Assembly (NCBI RefSeq): GCF_003967015.1
Contig: NZ_AP017560.1
Location: 620,001-684,000, forward strand
Length of the DNA: 64,000 nt
Reading direction: 5' to 3'
Origin: Pseudanabaena sp. ABRG5-3
GTDB lineage: Bacteria > Cyanobacteriota > Cyanobacteriia > Pseudanabaenales > Pseudanabaenaceae
Shown: positions 16,780 through 26,399 of the stretch, one piece after another
How positions within the stretch are numbered: position 1 is the first letter of the stretch
Layout of the letters: the number at the start of each line of letters is the position of its first letter
Program-made: the position numbers and the translations under genes
Notes under the pieces: model-generated
The model's input: only the letters and a program-made list of their open reading frames with translations
Databases searched by the model: none
Told to the model about the DNA's origin: nothing

Positions 16780-18039
16780 TTACCCAATCATAACAAATCT
16801 TTTTCTAAACAAATCTAAAGCTGAGCTTACAGTTGCCATTCTGATCCAATTTCTACCTCTAGAGGGACTAAACCGTAACTCGATCGCCTTGACTTTGCCC
16901 TGAGGATCAGCGATCCCAACGTAAACTAGCCCCACAGGTTTGGTCTCTGTGCCACCCGTTGGTCCTGCGATCCCCGTGATGCTAATGCCCCAGTCAGATT
17001 TCAGTTTTGACTTAACCCCGATCGCCATTTGTTCGGCAACAATCGCACTAACAGCACCGTGCTGATCGAGAATTTGGTGATCGACATTTAACAAATCAGC
17101 TTTGACCTCATTGCTATAGCTGATCACTCCACCAAGGAAATAACTCGAACTACCTGATACATCCGTAAGTGCCTCACCTAGCCCCCCCCCTGTACAGGAT
17201 TCGGCAACTGCTAGGGTTTGTCCGCGTTCTTGTAAAAGTTTACCTGCCACACTTGCTAAGGTGTCCTCATCAGTGCCGTAGCAAAACTCGCCTGTGAGTC
17301 CTCGGATTTCCGCTTCGATGGGGGCAATTAAGGCGATCGCCTCTGCTTGAGTATTGGCTCTTGCCGTAATCCTGAGTCTTGCTTGCCCGTAATTAGCGTA
17401 TGGTGCAACCGTGGGATTTTTGAGATCAAATAAATGATTGACCTTAGTTGCTAGGGCTGATTCCGCGATCCCCCAGTACAGCAATACTTTAGAGTGAAAT
17501 ATACCTTGCCCATAATTTCTATCTTGCAACAAAGGTGCAGCCGTTTGCTCCCACATGGGATATAGCTCACTCGGCACACCGGGGAAAGTGAGAATTAATA
17601 AATTGGGCTGTGGTTCCCAGATCATGCCAGGGGCAGTACCAACAGGGTTATGTAAAATCTCGGCTCCCTTAGGTAGTAGAGCTTGTTTGCGATTGTTGGC
17701 AGTGAGTGTCCTGCCAGTTTGCGATGCCATTTGCTGGATACGCTCCCAAATTTCGGGACGTTCTTCGAGGGGGGTATTAAAGAAATTGGCGATTGCCTCG
17801 GTGGTGAGATCATCAGGTGTGGGACCTAGCCCACCAGTAGTAATGATTAAGTTAGAGCGACTAACAGCAATTTCTAAAGCTTGATGAATGCGATCGGGAT
17901 TATCGCCTACAACAGTTTGGTAAAAGTGCGGAACCCCTAATAAGGCAAGTTGTTGGGCTAAGTATTGAGAATTGCTATTGAGAATTTCGCCTAGCAATAG
18001 CTCAGTCCCAATGCAAAGAATTTCTGCGCCAACATTCAT
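16780..18039 (-). CDS. cinA: CinA: competence/damage-inducible protein, NMN deamidase
   Basis: The open frame reaches 18054, but ATG 18039 (MNVGAEILCIGTELLLGEIL) matches the family start and gives 419 residues. The N-terminal half is a molybdopterin-binding-like (COG1058) domain with TTGGLGPTPDDLT. The C-terminal half (from about 255) is the PncC-type domain with LAVAESCTGGGLGEALTDVSGSS and GIAGPTGGT, which deamidates nicotinamide mononucleotide in pyridine-nucleotide recycling. The full two-domain length is intact. It is followed by the small 47-codon gene and preceded by a terminator after khpA. Confidence 0.93.
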   Translation of the reverse strand: MNVGAEILCIGTELLLGEILNSNSQYLAQQLALLGVPHFYQTVVGDNPDRIHQALEIAVSRSNLIITTGGLGPTPDDLTTEAIANFFNTPLEERPEIWERIQQMASQTGRTLTANNRKQALLPKGAEILHNPVGTAPGMIWEPQPNLLILTFPGVPSELYPMWEQTAAPLLQDRNYGQGIFHSKVLLYWGIAESALATKVNHLFDLKNPTVAPYANYGQARLRITARANTQAEAIALIAPIEAEIRGLTGEFCYGTDEDTLASVAGKLLQERGQTLAVAESCTGGGLGEALTDVSGSSSYFLGGVISYSNEVKADLLNVDHQILDQHGAVSAIVAEQMAIGVKSKLKSDWGISITGIAGPTGGTETKPVGLVYVGIADPQGKVKAIELRFSPSRGRNWIRMATVSSALDLFRKRFVMIG

Positions 18040-18064
18040 AATACTCACTCTCATTAGTTTCTAA

Positions 18065-18099
18065 AAAATAAAAGGGACGCTTAGCGTCCCTTTTATTTT
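18065..18099. terminator. Intrinsic terminator after khpA
   Basis: Perfect 16-bp arms (18065-18080 and 18084-18099) with GC core GGGACGC and A/T-rich flanks that give a U-tail on the minus strand. It lies between the khpA stop (18107) and the cinA start. Confidence 0.75.
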
Positions 18100-18106
18100 A
18101 GTTATT

Positions 18107-18478
18107 TTAGTTAATGATCTCGCGTCGCTTCGGTTTTTCAACGTTAATCCGAGGACGTTCGACGGTTACTTCTTGGCGTTCTTGACGCTCTAAATTATAG
18201 TTTTGAGAGTCGTCAGAGGTTGTGCTAGGGGTTGGGTCAAAAACTTCAAATCTGGTGCTATGACCAAATTCTTGGGCTGCGGTCATGACAACTGTCCGCA
18301 CCGCTTGGATTGTTCGTCCCCCTTTGCCAAAAACTCGCCCTCGATCTTCTGGATCGAATGCAACTCTGATCCAGACGCGATCGCTTTTGCTATTTGACTC
18401 AAAATCTACCCGCAGGGCATCTGGATGAGATAGTAATGGCTTTAGCAAAAAACTAATTAAGGAGTTATAGTCGGGCAT
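18107..18478 (-). CDS. khpA: KhpA-type KH-domain RNA-binding protein
   Basis: 123 residues. One KH domain (about 1-80) carries the GxxG loop VFGKGGRTIQAVRTVV, and its opening LISFLLKPLLSHPDALRVD matches the YlqC/KhpA family. KhpA binds RNA, often with KhpB, and influences cell-envelope and translation-related processes in other bacteria. A charged tail (about 85-123) with repeated arginines extends beyond the usual 75-80-residue protein, as in cyanobacterial members. It lies 71 bp after rpsP on the same strand, the standard rpsP-khpA arrangement. Confidence 0.9.
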   Translation of the reverse strand: MPDYNSLISFLLKPLLSHPDALRVDFESNSKSDRVWIRVAFDPEDRGRVFGKGGRTIQAVRTVVMTAAQEFGHSTRFEVFDPTPSTTSDDSQNYNLERQERQEVTVERPRINVEKPKRREIIN

Positions 18479-18549
18479 TTCTTAGTTAGGCATTGCTGTT
18501 AGGTAAAAACTTATAATTATTTTATTTTAATTACTTTATTAATTATGTT

Positions 18550-18798
18550 TTAAGCGCTAACGAGATCGAATACCTTAGCTTTTTCGAGGATGCGACGTAC
18601 TGTATCAGTGGGTTGAGCACCTTTTTTGATGCGATCAACGATCGCAGGTACATCAAGTTGGGTTTCTTTGGTACGTGGGTTGTAGAAACCAAGCTCGGCA
18701 AGGGGACGACCATCGCGGCGGCTGGTGCTATTGACAACAACAATGCGATAGCTGGCTTCAAACTTCTTGCCAAATCGCTTTAATCTCAACTTAATCAT
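18550..18798 (-). CDS. rpsP: Ribosomal protein bS16
   Basis: 82 residues opening [20 protein letters not shown], with the conserved [16 protein letters not shown] and [17 protein letters not shown]. bS16 is a 30S assembly protein. Full-length and followed by khpA on the same strand. Confidence 0.97.
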   Translation of the reverse strand: MIKLRLKRFGKKFEASYRIVVVNSTSRRDGRPLAELGFYNPRTKETQLDVPAIVDRIKKGAQPTDTVRRILEKAKVFDLVSA

Positions 18799-19116
18799 GG
18801 GTTTATGGCTCTAAAATTCTGCGTGATTCGGTTCAATATTTTAGCAGAATTATAATTGTAGCACGATCATAATTTGTTTTTTGATTCAATATAATATCAA
18901 AGCTAAAAGTTGCGGTGCACGCGCCGCAGCTTTTAGCTAACAAGCGAAAGCCCCACACCCTATCCGTTTACAAAATGGGTGACGGGATGAAAACGAACCA
19001 GAAAATAAATTGAGCGATATTGAATCAATAAACCAGATCGACATTGACTATTATGATTTTCCATCTAAGTTTTAAACTAAAATAGGACAGATACTAAAGA
19101 AGAGAATCATCATTCA
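18799..19116. other. 318-bp divergent spacer between rpsP and the glycan gmd gene
   Basis: No coding region seen. It holds an imperfect hairpin at 18901-18938 (AGCTAAAAGTTGCGG facing CCGCAGCTTTTAGCT, one wobble). Divergent promoters for rpsP and gmd must lie here, but no motif is clear enough to annotate. Confidence 0.5.
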
Positions 19117-20073
19117 ATGAAAAGAGCATTGATTTGTGGAGTTTCTGGTCAAGATGGGGCATATCTAGCAAAATATCTGTTACAAAAAAACTATAAAGTT
19201 TACGGCACATCACGAGATGCACAGGTGTCTGGCTTTCATAATTTAGCTTATTTGGGAATCCGAGAAAAAGTAATTCTAGAATCTATGGCATTAAATGACT
19301 TTCGTAGTGTCTTGCAAGTCATCAAGAAAAGTAATCCTGACGAAGTATATAATCTTGCGGGACAGAGTTCTGTAGGACTATCTTTTGACCAACCTGTAGA
19401 AACATTAGATAGTATTGCTACTGGAACATTGAATTTATTAGAAGCTATTCGATTTACTGAGCTTCCTATTAAACTTTATAACGCAGGATCGAGTGAATCA
19501 TTTGGAGATATTGGCAATAGTGCCGCAGATGAATTAACGCCTTTTCGTCCTCGTAGTCCCTATGGTGTGGCGAAAGCAGCAGCTTTTTGGGAAGTGGCAA
19601 ACTATCGAGAAGCATATAGTCTTTTTGTATGTTCAGGTATTTTGTTCAACCATGAATCTCCATTACGTCCTGCACGATTTGTTACTCAAAAAATTGTCGA
19701 TGCCGTTTGTCAAATTAAACAGGGAACTATGTGTGAGCTAAGGTTAGGTAATATAGCAATTGAACGAGATTGGGGATGGGCTCCAGAATATGTAGAAGCG
19801 ATGTATTTAATGTTACAAGAACAAGAACCAAATGATTATGTGATTGCAACTGGAAAAAGTTACAAATTAGAGGATTTAGTAGAGGAAGCGTTCGGCTATT
19901 TTGATTTAGATTGGCGCAAATATGTTGTCAGTGATAATCACTTTTTTCGACCAACTGACTTAGCAGTTAATAGGGGCAATCCTCAAAAAGCCAATGACAA
20001 CTTACATTGGAAAGCTAAGCTTACAATGCCAGAGGTGATCAGAAAAATGATTGAGGCTAGGCTTAAACGTTAA
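19117..20073 (+). CDS. gmd: GDP-mannose 4,6-dehydratase
   Basis: 318 residues, extended SDR fold. The Rossmann motif is GVSGQDGAYLAKYL near the N-terminus. The active site is Ser125-Ser126-Glu127 (AGSSESFGDIG) and Tyr149/Lys153 (SPYGVAK). LFNHESPLRPARFVTQKI and WGWAPEYVEAMYLML are GMD signatures. GMD converts GDP-mannose to GDP-4-keto-6-deoxymannose, the precursor of fucose, rhamnose-type and other deoxysugars. It is the only plus-strand gene of the glycan cluster, and its 3' end overlaps the convergent glycosyltransferase gene by 11 bp. It keeps the full catalytic set, unlike the related gene at 26400. Confidence 0.9.
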   Translation: MKRALICGVSGQDGAYLAKYLLQKNYKVYGTSRDAQVSGFHNLAYLGIREKVILESMALNDFRSVLQVIKKSNPDEVYNLAGQSSVGLSFDQPVETLDSIATGTLNLLEAIRFTELPIKLYNAGSSESFGDIGNSAADELTPFRPRSPYGVAKAAAFWEVANYREAYSLFVCSGILFNHESPLRPARFVTQKIVDAVCQIKQGTMCELRLGNIAIERDWGWAPEYVEAMYLMLQEQEPNDYVIATGKSYKLEDLVEEAFGYFDLDWRKYVVSDNHFFRPTDLAVNRGNPQKANDNLHWKAKLTMPEVIRKMIEARLKR

Positions 20074-21244
20074 TGAATTTTTGGTATGCAATTTGTGTGC
20101 GTTTTGCAATCTGATCCCAAGTGTAATTTTCTTGTAGCTTTGTATGTCCAGCTTGTCCTAGTTGTTCAGCTTTGGTGGGATTAAGCAAAAGTTGGCAAAT
20201 TGCATCTGCAATATCCTTAGGACTTTGTTCGACTAATAAGCCATTAATGCCATCATCAATTACTTCAGAGACGGCGGGAATTTTGCATCCAATAGCAGGT
20301 TTTGCGAAATGCCAAGCTTCAGTGTAGACACCTCCAAAGCTTTCTTGGCTTGATGGTACACAAAGCAATGTACAAGCAGCTAACGCGTTAGTTTTATCCT
20401 GAAGTGATAAAGCGCCGAGACGATGAATTCTATGGTCTTGATTTTTAAAATACTTTTCTGAGTTGGAGATCGAGGGGCCTGTAAAGACAAACTGAGCTTC
20501 GGGAAACTTTTGCCAAACGATGGGCGCAGCTTGGAGCAGTTGTTGGTATCCCTTGTATGAATAATGTTGGGCTAAAAAAAGAATGATAGGATCGGCGATT
20601 TTGTAAGATTCTTTGAAAGCTGGACTATCTGCATTCTCGGCTAAGACTGGGCCTATACCTGTGACTATGATGCGATTGCTGTCAACGCCTAAGTTAATCA
20701 AAGTTTGTTTTTCCGTTTCCGTGAGAGCGATCACAGCATCGGCTAGTTGGTAGAGTTTGATATAGGCGCGATAGCGCCAACCGACCCACCTTGGATGATG
20801 CACGGGGGTAAAAATGAAGGGAATATCGTATTTCTTTGCTATTTGGTAAGAGGCATAGCTTAATCCTTCTCTGCCAATGCGGACATTATGAATCAGGTTG
20901 GCGGATTGGGCATATTGATCGAGATAGCGACTGATGCAATTGGCGATCGGTGGTAAGGCAAGATCCATCCAAGGATAATAAAGGGGTAAATAGGGAAGTA
21001 ATCGGGCTTTATCGATGAGGTTTATGCCCATGCAATGCACAGGAATATCGTCGGTGATGTAATCTTTGCTTTGGGATGGGGCATTGACGGTAGTCCCCAT
21101 TAACCAGTCAGTGCGATTTTGATGCCAATGGGTAAAGACTTGAATTTGATGCTGTTGTTTGAGTTGTTGGGTGATTAAGTGTTGATGGAGTTGTGCACCA
21201 CCGATCGCAGGAGGATAGGTGGTGAGCGTGTAAAGAAGTTTCAT
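20063..21244 (-). CDS. GT4 family glycosyltransferase
   Basis: 393 residues in the GT-B fold. The N-terminal half begins MKLLYTLTTYPPAIGGAQLHQ, a nucleotide-sugar-independent acceptor-type Rossmann opening. The C-terminal half has PIILFLAQHYSYKGYQQLL and the donor-binding EX7E motif ESFGGVYTEAWHFAKPAI. It is probably a retaining transferase that adds a sugar to the surface glycan. Last gene of the leftward operon, 3 bp after the neighbouring GT4 gene. It is unlike the next three GT4 genes in the N-terminal half. Sugar donor unknown. Confidence 0.88.
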   Translation of the reverse strand: MKLLYTLTTYPPAIGGAQLHQHLITQQLKQQHQIQVFTHWHQNRTDWLMGTTVNAPSQSKDYITDDIPVHCMGINLIDKARLLPYLPLYYPWMDLALPPIANCISRYLDQYAQSANLIHNVRIGREGLSYASYQIAKKYDIPFIFTPVHHPRWVGWRYRAYIKLYQLADAVIALTETEKQTLINLGVDSNRIIVTGIGPVLAENADSPAFKESYKIADPIILFLAQHYSYKGYQQLLQAAPIVWQKFPEAQFVFTGPSISNSEKYFKNQDHRIHRLGALSLQDKTNALAACTLLCVPSSQESFGGVYTEAWHFAKPAIGCKIPAVSEVIDDGINGLLVEQSPKDIADAICQLLLNPTKAEQLGQAGHTKLQENYTWDQIAKRTQIAYQKFINV

Positions 21245-21247
21245 AAT

Positions 21248-22546
21248 TTAAGAATTGGCAGCAACTTTATAAACTTTAATTGTTTCTTTGGCACATTTTG
21301 ACCAGCTAAATTGGGCAGCTCGATCTATACCTTTTTGCGATAGCTGAGACCTGAGTGTTGAGTTATTAATTAGATTTAGCATTGCTTGGCAAAGATCATC
21401 TCTACTCGTGGGATTGATCATAAGCCCTGCATCACCTACAACTTCGGGGAGTGAACTTGTATTAGAAGTGATGACAGGTGTACTGCATTGCATGGCTTCG
21501 AGAGGTGGCAAGCCAAATCCTTCGTAGAGGGATGGATAGACAAAGGCTAATGCGCCGCTATAGATGGCGCTAAGGTCGTGATCGGGGATATATCCTGTAA
21601 AGATGACGTGTTTTTTTAAGAGAGGATTGTTTTGAACAGTTTGAAATATATCATTGTTTTTCCAGCCGCTAACTCCAACGAGAACAAGGCTTAGGTCTAG
21701 GTTATGGTCTTGGGCAAGAAGTTGAGCGAAGCATTCTAAAAGGAAGCTTAAATTTTTGCGGGGTTCTAGGGTGCAGAGGCTTAGTAGGTAAGGGGTATCA
21801 GGAATTTGATATTGTTTGAGTTTTTGCGAGATGATGTGGCGATCGCTGACTGGATAAAAGTTTTCGCTGGCGGCGAGGGGTGTCACAAAAACTCGCTCTG
21901 GGTTCATGCCTGTATGGTTGCAAAAATCTTGTTTAGTGTTTTCAGAAATACAGATAATCCAATCTTGATGGCGATCGATGCTGTTAATAATTGATTTAAA
22001 TCTTGACTGACTATTTTGGGTAAAGTTATGGGGGGTGAGAATGGGTAAAAGATCATAAATGGTTAAAACTCGTTGTAAGTTTTGGGTAGTAGTGCAATGG
22101 GGAGTTGGATAAAAGGGAGAGTGATAAATATTAAACTTATAAGGACTAAAGGTAGACTTTACGTCTAGTTTACTTATTAATTTAAAAGGTATTTGAATTG
22201 AGAGGCTAGGTTTGTAGAGTATTGGATATTTTTTTAGGGAAACTTGAATTAATTGGCGTTGCAGTTGAATAGCTGCTTGGTAGATAGGTGTTAAGTTGAA
22301 GCGGCTGACAAAGCAAGGATCAAAAAGAGTTTTTTTTTCTGGGGTTTGATTTTGTAGATAAAGAGATGCGCTGATATTTTCCCAAATACTATTAATTTGA
22401 TTGAAGGAAATAGCTGTAGTTTCAATCTCTGATGATTTGACAAGCTCAAAAAATAGAGACTCGACAACACGATATACTCCTGTTTTTGCTTTAGGGTTAA
22501 TAAATCCTTGTCCTAATGTGGAAATATCGTAGGCAACTTTAAGCAT
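21248..22546 (-). CDS. GT4 family glycosyltransferase, tandem paralogue 1
   Basis: 432 residues. Opening AYDISTLGQGFINPKAKTGVYR is shared in pattern with the next two genes. The GT4 donor domain has LCTLEPRKNLSFLLECF, the [25 protein letters not shown] core and EX7E motif [19 protein letters not shown]. Probably mannosyl- or rhamnosyl-type activity, judged only from the family. Stop and start codons of the three paralogues are within a few bases of each other, indicating one transcript. Confidence 0.88.
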   Translation of the reverse strand: MLKVAYDISTLGQGFINPKAKTGVYRVVESLFFELVKSSEIETTAISFNQINSIWENISASLYLQNQTPEKKTLFDPCFVSRFNLTPIYQAAIQLQRQLIQVSLKKYPILYKPSLSIQIPFKLISKLDVKSTFSPYKFNIYHSPFYPTPHCTTTQNLQRVLTIYDLLPILTPHNFTQNSQSRFKSIINSIDRHQDWIICISENTKQDFCNHTGMNPERVFVTPLAASENFYPVSDRHIISQKLKQYQIPDTPYLLSLCTLEPRKNLSFLLECFAQLLAQDHNLDLSLVLVGVSGWKNNDIFQTVQNNPLLKKHVIFTGYIPDHDLSAIYSGALAFVYPSLYEGFGLPPLEAMQCSTPVITSNTSSLPEVVGDAGLMINPTSRDDLCQAMLNLINNSTLRSQLSQKGIDRAAQFSWSKCAKETIKVYKVAANS

Positions 22547-22549
22547 GAT

Positions 22550-23863
22550 TTATTTATTTGCAATTATTTTTTTGTAAATTTCTACAGTTTCATTAGCACA
22601 TTTTTCCCAACTAAATTGTTTGGCTCTGAATATTGATTTCTGGCTTAAAGATTCTTGAAGAGATGTATTAGTGAGAATATCTAGCATTGCTTTTTTTAAT
22701 TGATGTTGATTTTGTGGTTCAACGAGAATACCTGAATCTCCAACTACTTCAGGTAAAGATGTAACATTAGATGAAATAACGGGTGTGCCACATTGCATAG
22801 CTTCGAGAATTGGCAAACCAAATCCTTCATAGAGAGATGGAAATACAAATGCGATAGCACCACTGTAGATAGCGCTAAGATCTTGATCTAGGACATAGCC
22901 AGTTAAGATAATACGTGATTTATATTGAGCTATTTGTTGCATGGTTTTTTCTATATCTGGACGTTTATAGCGTGTCGTACCAATCAACACTAAATTAACG
23001 TCCAAGCTAGGATTTTCTGAAATTAAGTCAACGAAAGTATTAATTAGATGGGGAATATTTTTGCGTGGATCTAGATGGCTAGCAAGACAAAGAAAATATG
23101 GAGTATTTGGGATTTGATATTTTTGATTTATATTGTTGATAATTTCTTGATTAGTTACAGGATAAAAATTTTTATCTGCGGCGAGATAGGTTACGAATGT
23201 GCGATCGCGATGCATTCCTGTGTATTCACAAAACTCTTGGTGAGTATACTCAGAAATACAGACAACCCAATCTGTTTCGGGATTGATACTTTTTAGGATT
23301 TCTTGAGTATAGAGGGTGAGGGGAGGGGTAACAAACTCAGGCTTTTTAATAGGAATTAGATCATAGATTGTAATTAGTCTAGGTGTATTTCCCGTGAGAT
23401 TTTTAGGAGGCAATTTATAATATGTTGAATGGATTAGATCATATTTCTTACTATCAAATATTTGCTGATTGTCATAGTCTGTTAGGGATGTTAGCTTTAA
23501 TAATTTAAAAAAGCCTCTTACTAGAACAGATTGCCATGAGTATCTAGGTAAACTTTGAAAGTTTTTAGAATAGTAAGTTGAAAGACACAGTTTATAGAAC
23601 CAGTTTAGATAAAACCGACTTTTAAAGCTATTAATAAATTTGCAAAAGTCTTTTTGAGGAAATTGGTTGTAATACAGTTGGCAATTAACTGATGAGAAGG
23701 CAGGTGTATCTGTACATAAACTTGTTAAAGATATGTCTATATTTTGGTCTTTTAGGAGTTCTAATAAAAGCTCTTCAGTTAGTCTATAAACACCTACTTT
23801 GTTGTCAGAGTAACTAAAGAATTTTCCTAAAAAAGTTATGTCATAGGCTACTTTAATCTTCAT
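22550..23863 (-). CDS. GT4 family glycosyltransferase, tandem paralogue 2
   Basis: 437 residues, same architecture as the neighbours: opening [39 protein letters not shown], and donor motif [19 protein letters not shown]. The middle part (about 55-150) differs strongly from paralogues 1 and 3, which suggests different acceptors. AT-rich with almost no HIP1 sites. Confidence 0.87.
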   Translation of the reverse strand: MKIKVAYDITFLGKFFSYSDNKVGVYRLTEELLLELLKDQNIDISLTSLCTDTPAFSSVNCQLYYNQFPQKDFCKFINSFKSRFYLNWFYKLCLSTYYSKNFQSLPRYSWQSVLVRGFFKLLKLTSLTDYDNQQIFDSKKYDLIHSTYYKLPPKNLTGNTPRLITIYDLIPIKKPEFVTPPLTLYTQEILKSINPETDWVVCISEYTHQEFCEYTGMHRDRTFVTYLAADKNFYPVTNQEIINNINQKYQIPNTPYFLCLASHLDPRKNIPHLINTFVDLISENPSLDVNLVLIGTTRYKRPDIEKTMQQIAQYKSRIILTGYVLDQDLSAIYSGAIAFVFPSLYEGFGLPILEAMQCGTPVISSNVTSLPEVVGDSGILVEPQNQHQLKKAMLDILTNTSLQESLSQKSIFRAKQFSWEKCANETVEIYKKIIANK

Positions 23864-23869
23864 GTTTAT

Positions 23870-25180
23870 CTATTTCTCTAATATGTGTTGATAGATTGCG
23901 ATCGTTTCTGCTGCGCATTTCTCCCAACTAAAGTTTTGAGAATGTTGTAATGCTTGCTTACTTAACTGTTGGCACAGATTTGGATTGTTAAGTAATTTGG
24001 TCATGGCTTGACATAGTTGTGATTCATCAGTTGCATCTACCATAATTCCTGCATTACCGACTACTTCTGGCAATGAGCTATTGTTAGATGTAATTACAGG
24101 AAGTCCACACTGCATTGCCTCTAAAGGTGGTAATCCAAAGCCTTCGTATAAAGAAGGATAAACAAAAAAGATTGCTCCGCTATAAATACTACTTAGATCT
24201 TTATCGTCTATAAATCCAGTAAATATTACTTTATCTTTCAAGTTAGAGTGTGTATCTGCTGTCTGAAATATTTCTTCATAAAGCCATCCTTTTGAACCTG
24301 CCAAGACTAGGTAAACATCATCGTATCTATTCTCTAATAATATTTTAAAAAAACATCTAATGAGATGTGCTGTGTTTTTTCGAGGTTCAAGAGTTGATAG
24401 TCCTAATATGTATCTTCCTTGAGGAATTTTATATTTATCAAGATTTGCTTGGATTTTATCAGTATTACTTTCTTTATAAAAATTGTTTGATGCTCCAAGA
24501 TGTGTCACAAAAACTCTTTCCTCAGGCATACCAGTTAATTTGCAAAAGTCTTTTTTAGTCGAATGGGAAATGCATATCACCCAGTCTTTATATATTTCTA
24601 TACTAGGAATCAGTTCTTTTAGAAAGAAGTCTTGCATCCCTTCCGTAAAAAACTGTGGCATTAATACAGGAATCAGATCATAAATAGTAATGATTCTTTG
24701 TTTGACAGTGATTTTGTATTTACTGAAATTAGGCAATGGAAAAAAGAATGAGTGATAAATATCAAAATCTTTTCCGATTTTTTTTGGAATCGTTAAATAT
24801 GTTAAACAATCTAGAAACTTTGATTGTATTTTCCTTTTGCCACGATTTAAAAGTGTTCTTGATTTATTATTGTGAATACTATTTATTATATTAATATAGG
24901 CATTTTTGAACAGGAGGAAATTATATAAAAGATCTATATTTCTTGAACTCCATTTAATCTTTTCTTGATTTAGATAGTGTTTAGTTAATATGGCTTCGTT
25001 TAAGTTGACACAAGATGTAAACCAAGATTCAACACTTGATGAATTTTGAATCTCTTCGAGGATATTCTCTATTGCTCTAAATATACCTGTTCTAGTTTTG
25101 GGATCAAATCCTCTACTACCCAAGTTAGCTCCAAGCCCTAGATTCGATATTTCATATAACACTGTAATGACTTTATTCAT
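23870..25180 (-). CDS. GT4 family glycosyltransferase, tandem paralogue 3
   Basis: 436 residues. Opening [21 protein letters not shown], then [11 protein letters not shown]. Donor domain has [34 protein letters not shown] and a following [19 protein letters not shown] shared almost word for word with the other two paralogues. Conserved donor half and variable acceptor half indicate duplication followed by divergence in acceptor choice. Confidence 0.87.
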   Translation of the reverse strand: MNKVITVLYEISNLGLGANLGSRGFDPKTRTGIFRAIENILEEIQNSSSVESWFTSCVNLNEAILTKHYLNQEKIKWSSRNIDLLYNFLLFKNAYINIINSIHNNKSRTLLNRGKRKIQSKFLDCLTYLTIPKKIGKDFDIYHSFFFPLPNFSKYKITVKQRIITIYDLIPVLMPQFFTEGMQDFFLKELIPSIEIYKDWVICISHSTKKDFCKLTGMPEERVFVTHLGASNNFYKESNTDKIQANLDKYKIPQGRYILGLSTLEPRKNTAHLIRCFFKILLENRYDDVYLVLAGSKGWLYEEIFQTADTHSNLKDKVIFTGFIDDKDLSSIYSGAIFFVYPSLYEGFGLPPLEAMQCGLPVITSNNSSLPEVVGNAGIMVDATDESQLCQAMTKLLNNPNLCQQLSKQALQHSQNFSWEKCAAETIAIYQHILEK

Positions 25181-25182
25181 GT

Positions 25183-26343
25183 CTATTTGTTTTTTATTGA
25201 TTTGAGTATTTTTTGGTAAGCTATAAAAACAATATACGGAAATAATGGAATTAGAGATTTAATTAAATTAGGATGTATTCCATATCGTTTAAATGTATGA
25301 TACAAAGACCAGAAGAATTGTGTAAATCTTCGTTTATACAAAACGGAAGAAATAGTTTGGTAGTAAAAAGTAAAATTCAGATCAATATTATTATGAAACT
25401 TAGAGTACGCAACAAAAAAATCTTCATTAATAATAGATAAAACGCAAGAAAAAACATTGTCAATAGTTGTATCTGTCATTTCAATAATATGATCTGTAGG
25501 TAATCCGTGATATCTATGATCGTATATAAAAGAAGCATACATAGATTTATCGGCTTTGAGTAGTTGAATCATTGGAAGTTTTTTTGCCCAACTTGAAGTA
25601 GTAAGCCATGAAATACCACTAGAGCATCCTATTAATAGAGAACAATATTTTGTTAGCTCAGCATTTTCACGAAATGATAAATTACTAGCATCAATAATAT
25701 TTGCATATTGGCTACTCTTTTGAATGGATATATTTGATGACATTACAATTTTCCAGTCAGGTAAATGTTGAGCTATTTTCTGGGCTAATTCAATGGCAAA
25801 TTCTTCTGTTACGAAAGACTGATCACTTTTTGCAGAACATTCAAATAGAACAACTTTTTCGCTATTTATCAAATTATTTGCTTGAGCAAAATCATAAACA
25901 TTTTTAATTTCTTCATCCGTAAGATAAATAACAGGAGTAACTCCGACAGTAATCGGTTTACCATAAAATCTTAGAATTGAAGATCGCAAAGTTCCATCAT
26001 AGGTTTTATAGTTGTCAGGATAAATTTGAGTTAAAAATATTTGATCAAATTCTCCATTTGTATGTTTCTCTAAGGCTTGATCTGCAAACTGAAACCATGC
26101 TTCAGCTATTTTATCTCTGCTACTTATGGGTATTTCCCAAACCTCATCAACATGGGGATTCCCAATAAGAATAGAACTATATATAGAGCCGATCGCCCAA
26201 GTTAAGTGACTATCTGGGTAATCAGCCTTAATTTGTTTAGCCAGTGTAGTTGCATATAGGCAATCCCCAAAAGATGCTAGATGTCCAAGTAAAATTCGTT
26301 GTGGCTTGCTTGTTGAAGTTAGGCTGTCTTGATTTGGATTCAT
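25183..26343 (-). CDS. GT9 (heptosyltransferase-like) glycosyltransferase
   Basis: 386 residues. The opening RILLGHLASFGDCLYATTLAKQI and YPDSHLTWAIG follow the ADP-heptose:LPS heptosyltransferase pattern (xGDxLxxTPxxxxLKxxxPxAxIxxx). A second GT-B half (about 160-300) has VLFECSAKSDQSF and LIGCSSGISWLTTSS, comparable to the donor-site glycine-rich segment of GT9. About 70 extra residues at the C-terminus include a basic/hydrophobic tail. The sugar is not evident, and GT9 members in cyanobacterial glycan clusters are uncharacterised. Confidence 0.75.
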   Translation of the reverse strand: MNPNQDSLTSTSKPQRILLGHLASFGDCLYATTLAKQIKADYPDSHLTWAIGSIYSSILIGNPHVDEVWEIPISSRDKIAEAWFQFADQALEKHTNGEFDQIFLTQIYPDNYKTYDGTLRSSILRFYGKPITVGVTPVIYLTDEEIKNVYDFAQANNLINSEKVVLFECSAKSDQSFVTEEFAIELAQKIAQHLPDWKIVMSSNISIQKSSQYANIIDASNLSFRENAELTKYCSLLIGCSSGISWLTTSSWAKKLPMIQLLKADKSMYASFIYDHRYHGLPTDHIIEMTDTTIDNVFSCVLSIINEDFFVAYSKFHNNIDLNFTFYYQTISSVLYKRRFTQFFWSLYHTFKRYGIHPNLIKSLIPLFPYIVFIAYQKILKSIKNK

Positions 26344-26399
26344 ATGTAAGATATCTGTTAGGTAGATTTTTACTGTTATTGATATTACTCGTTAAATAA

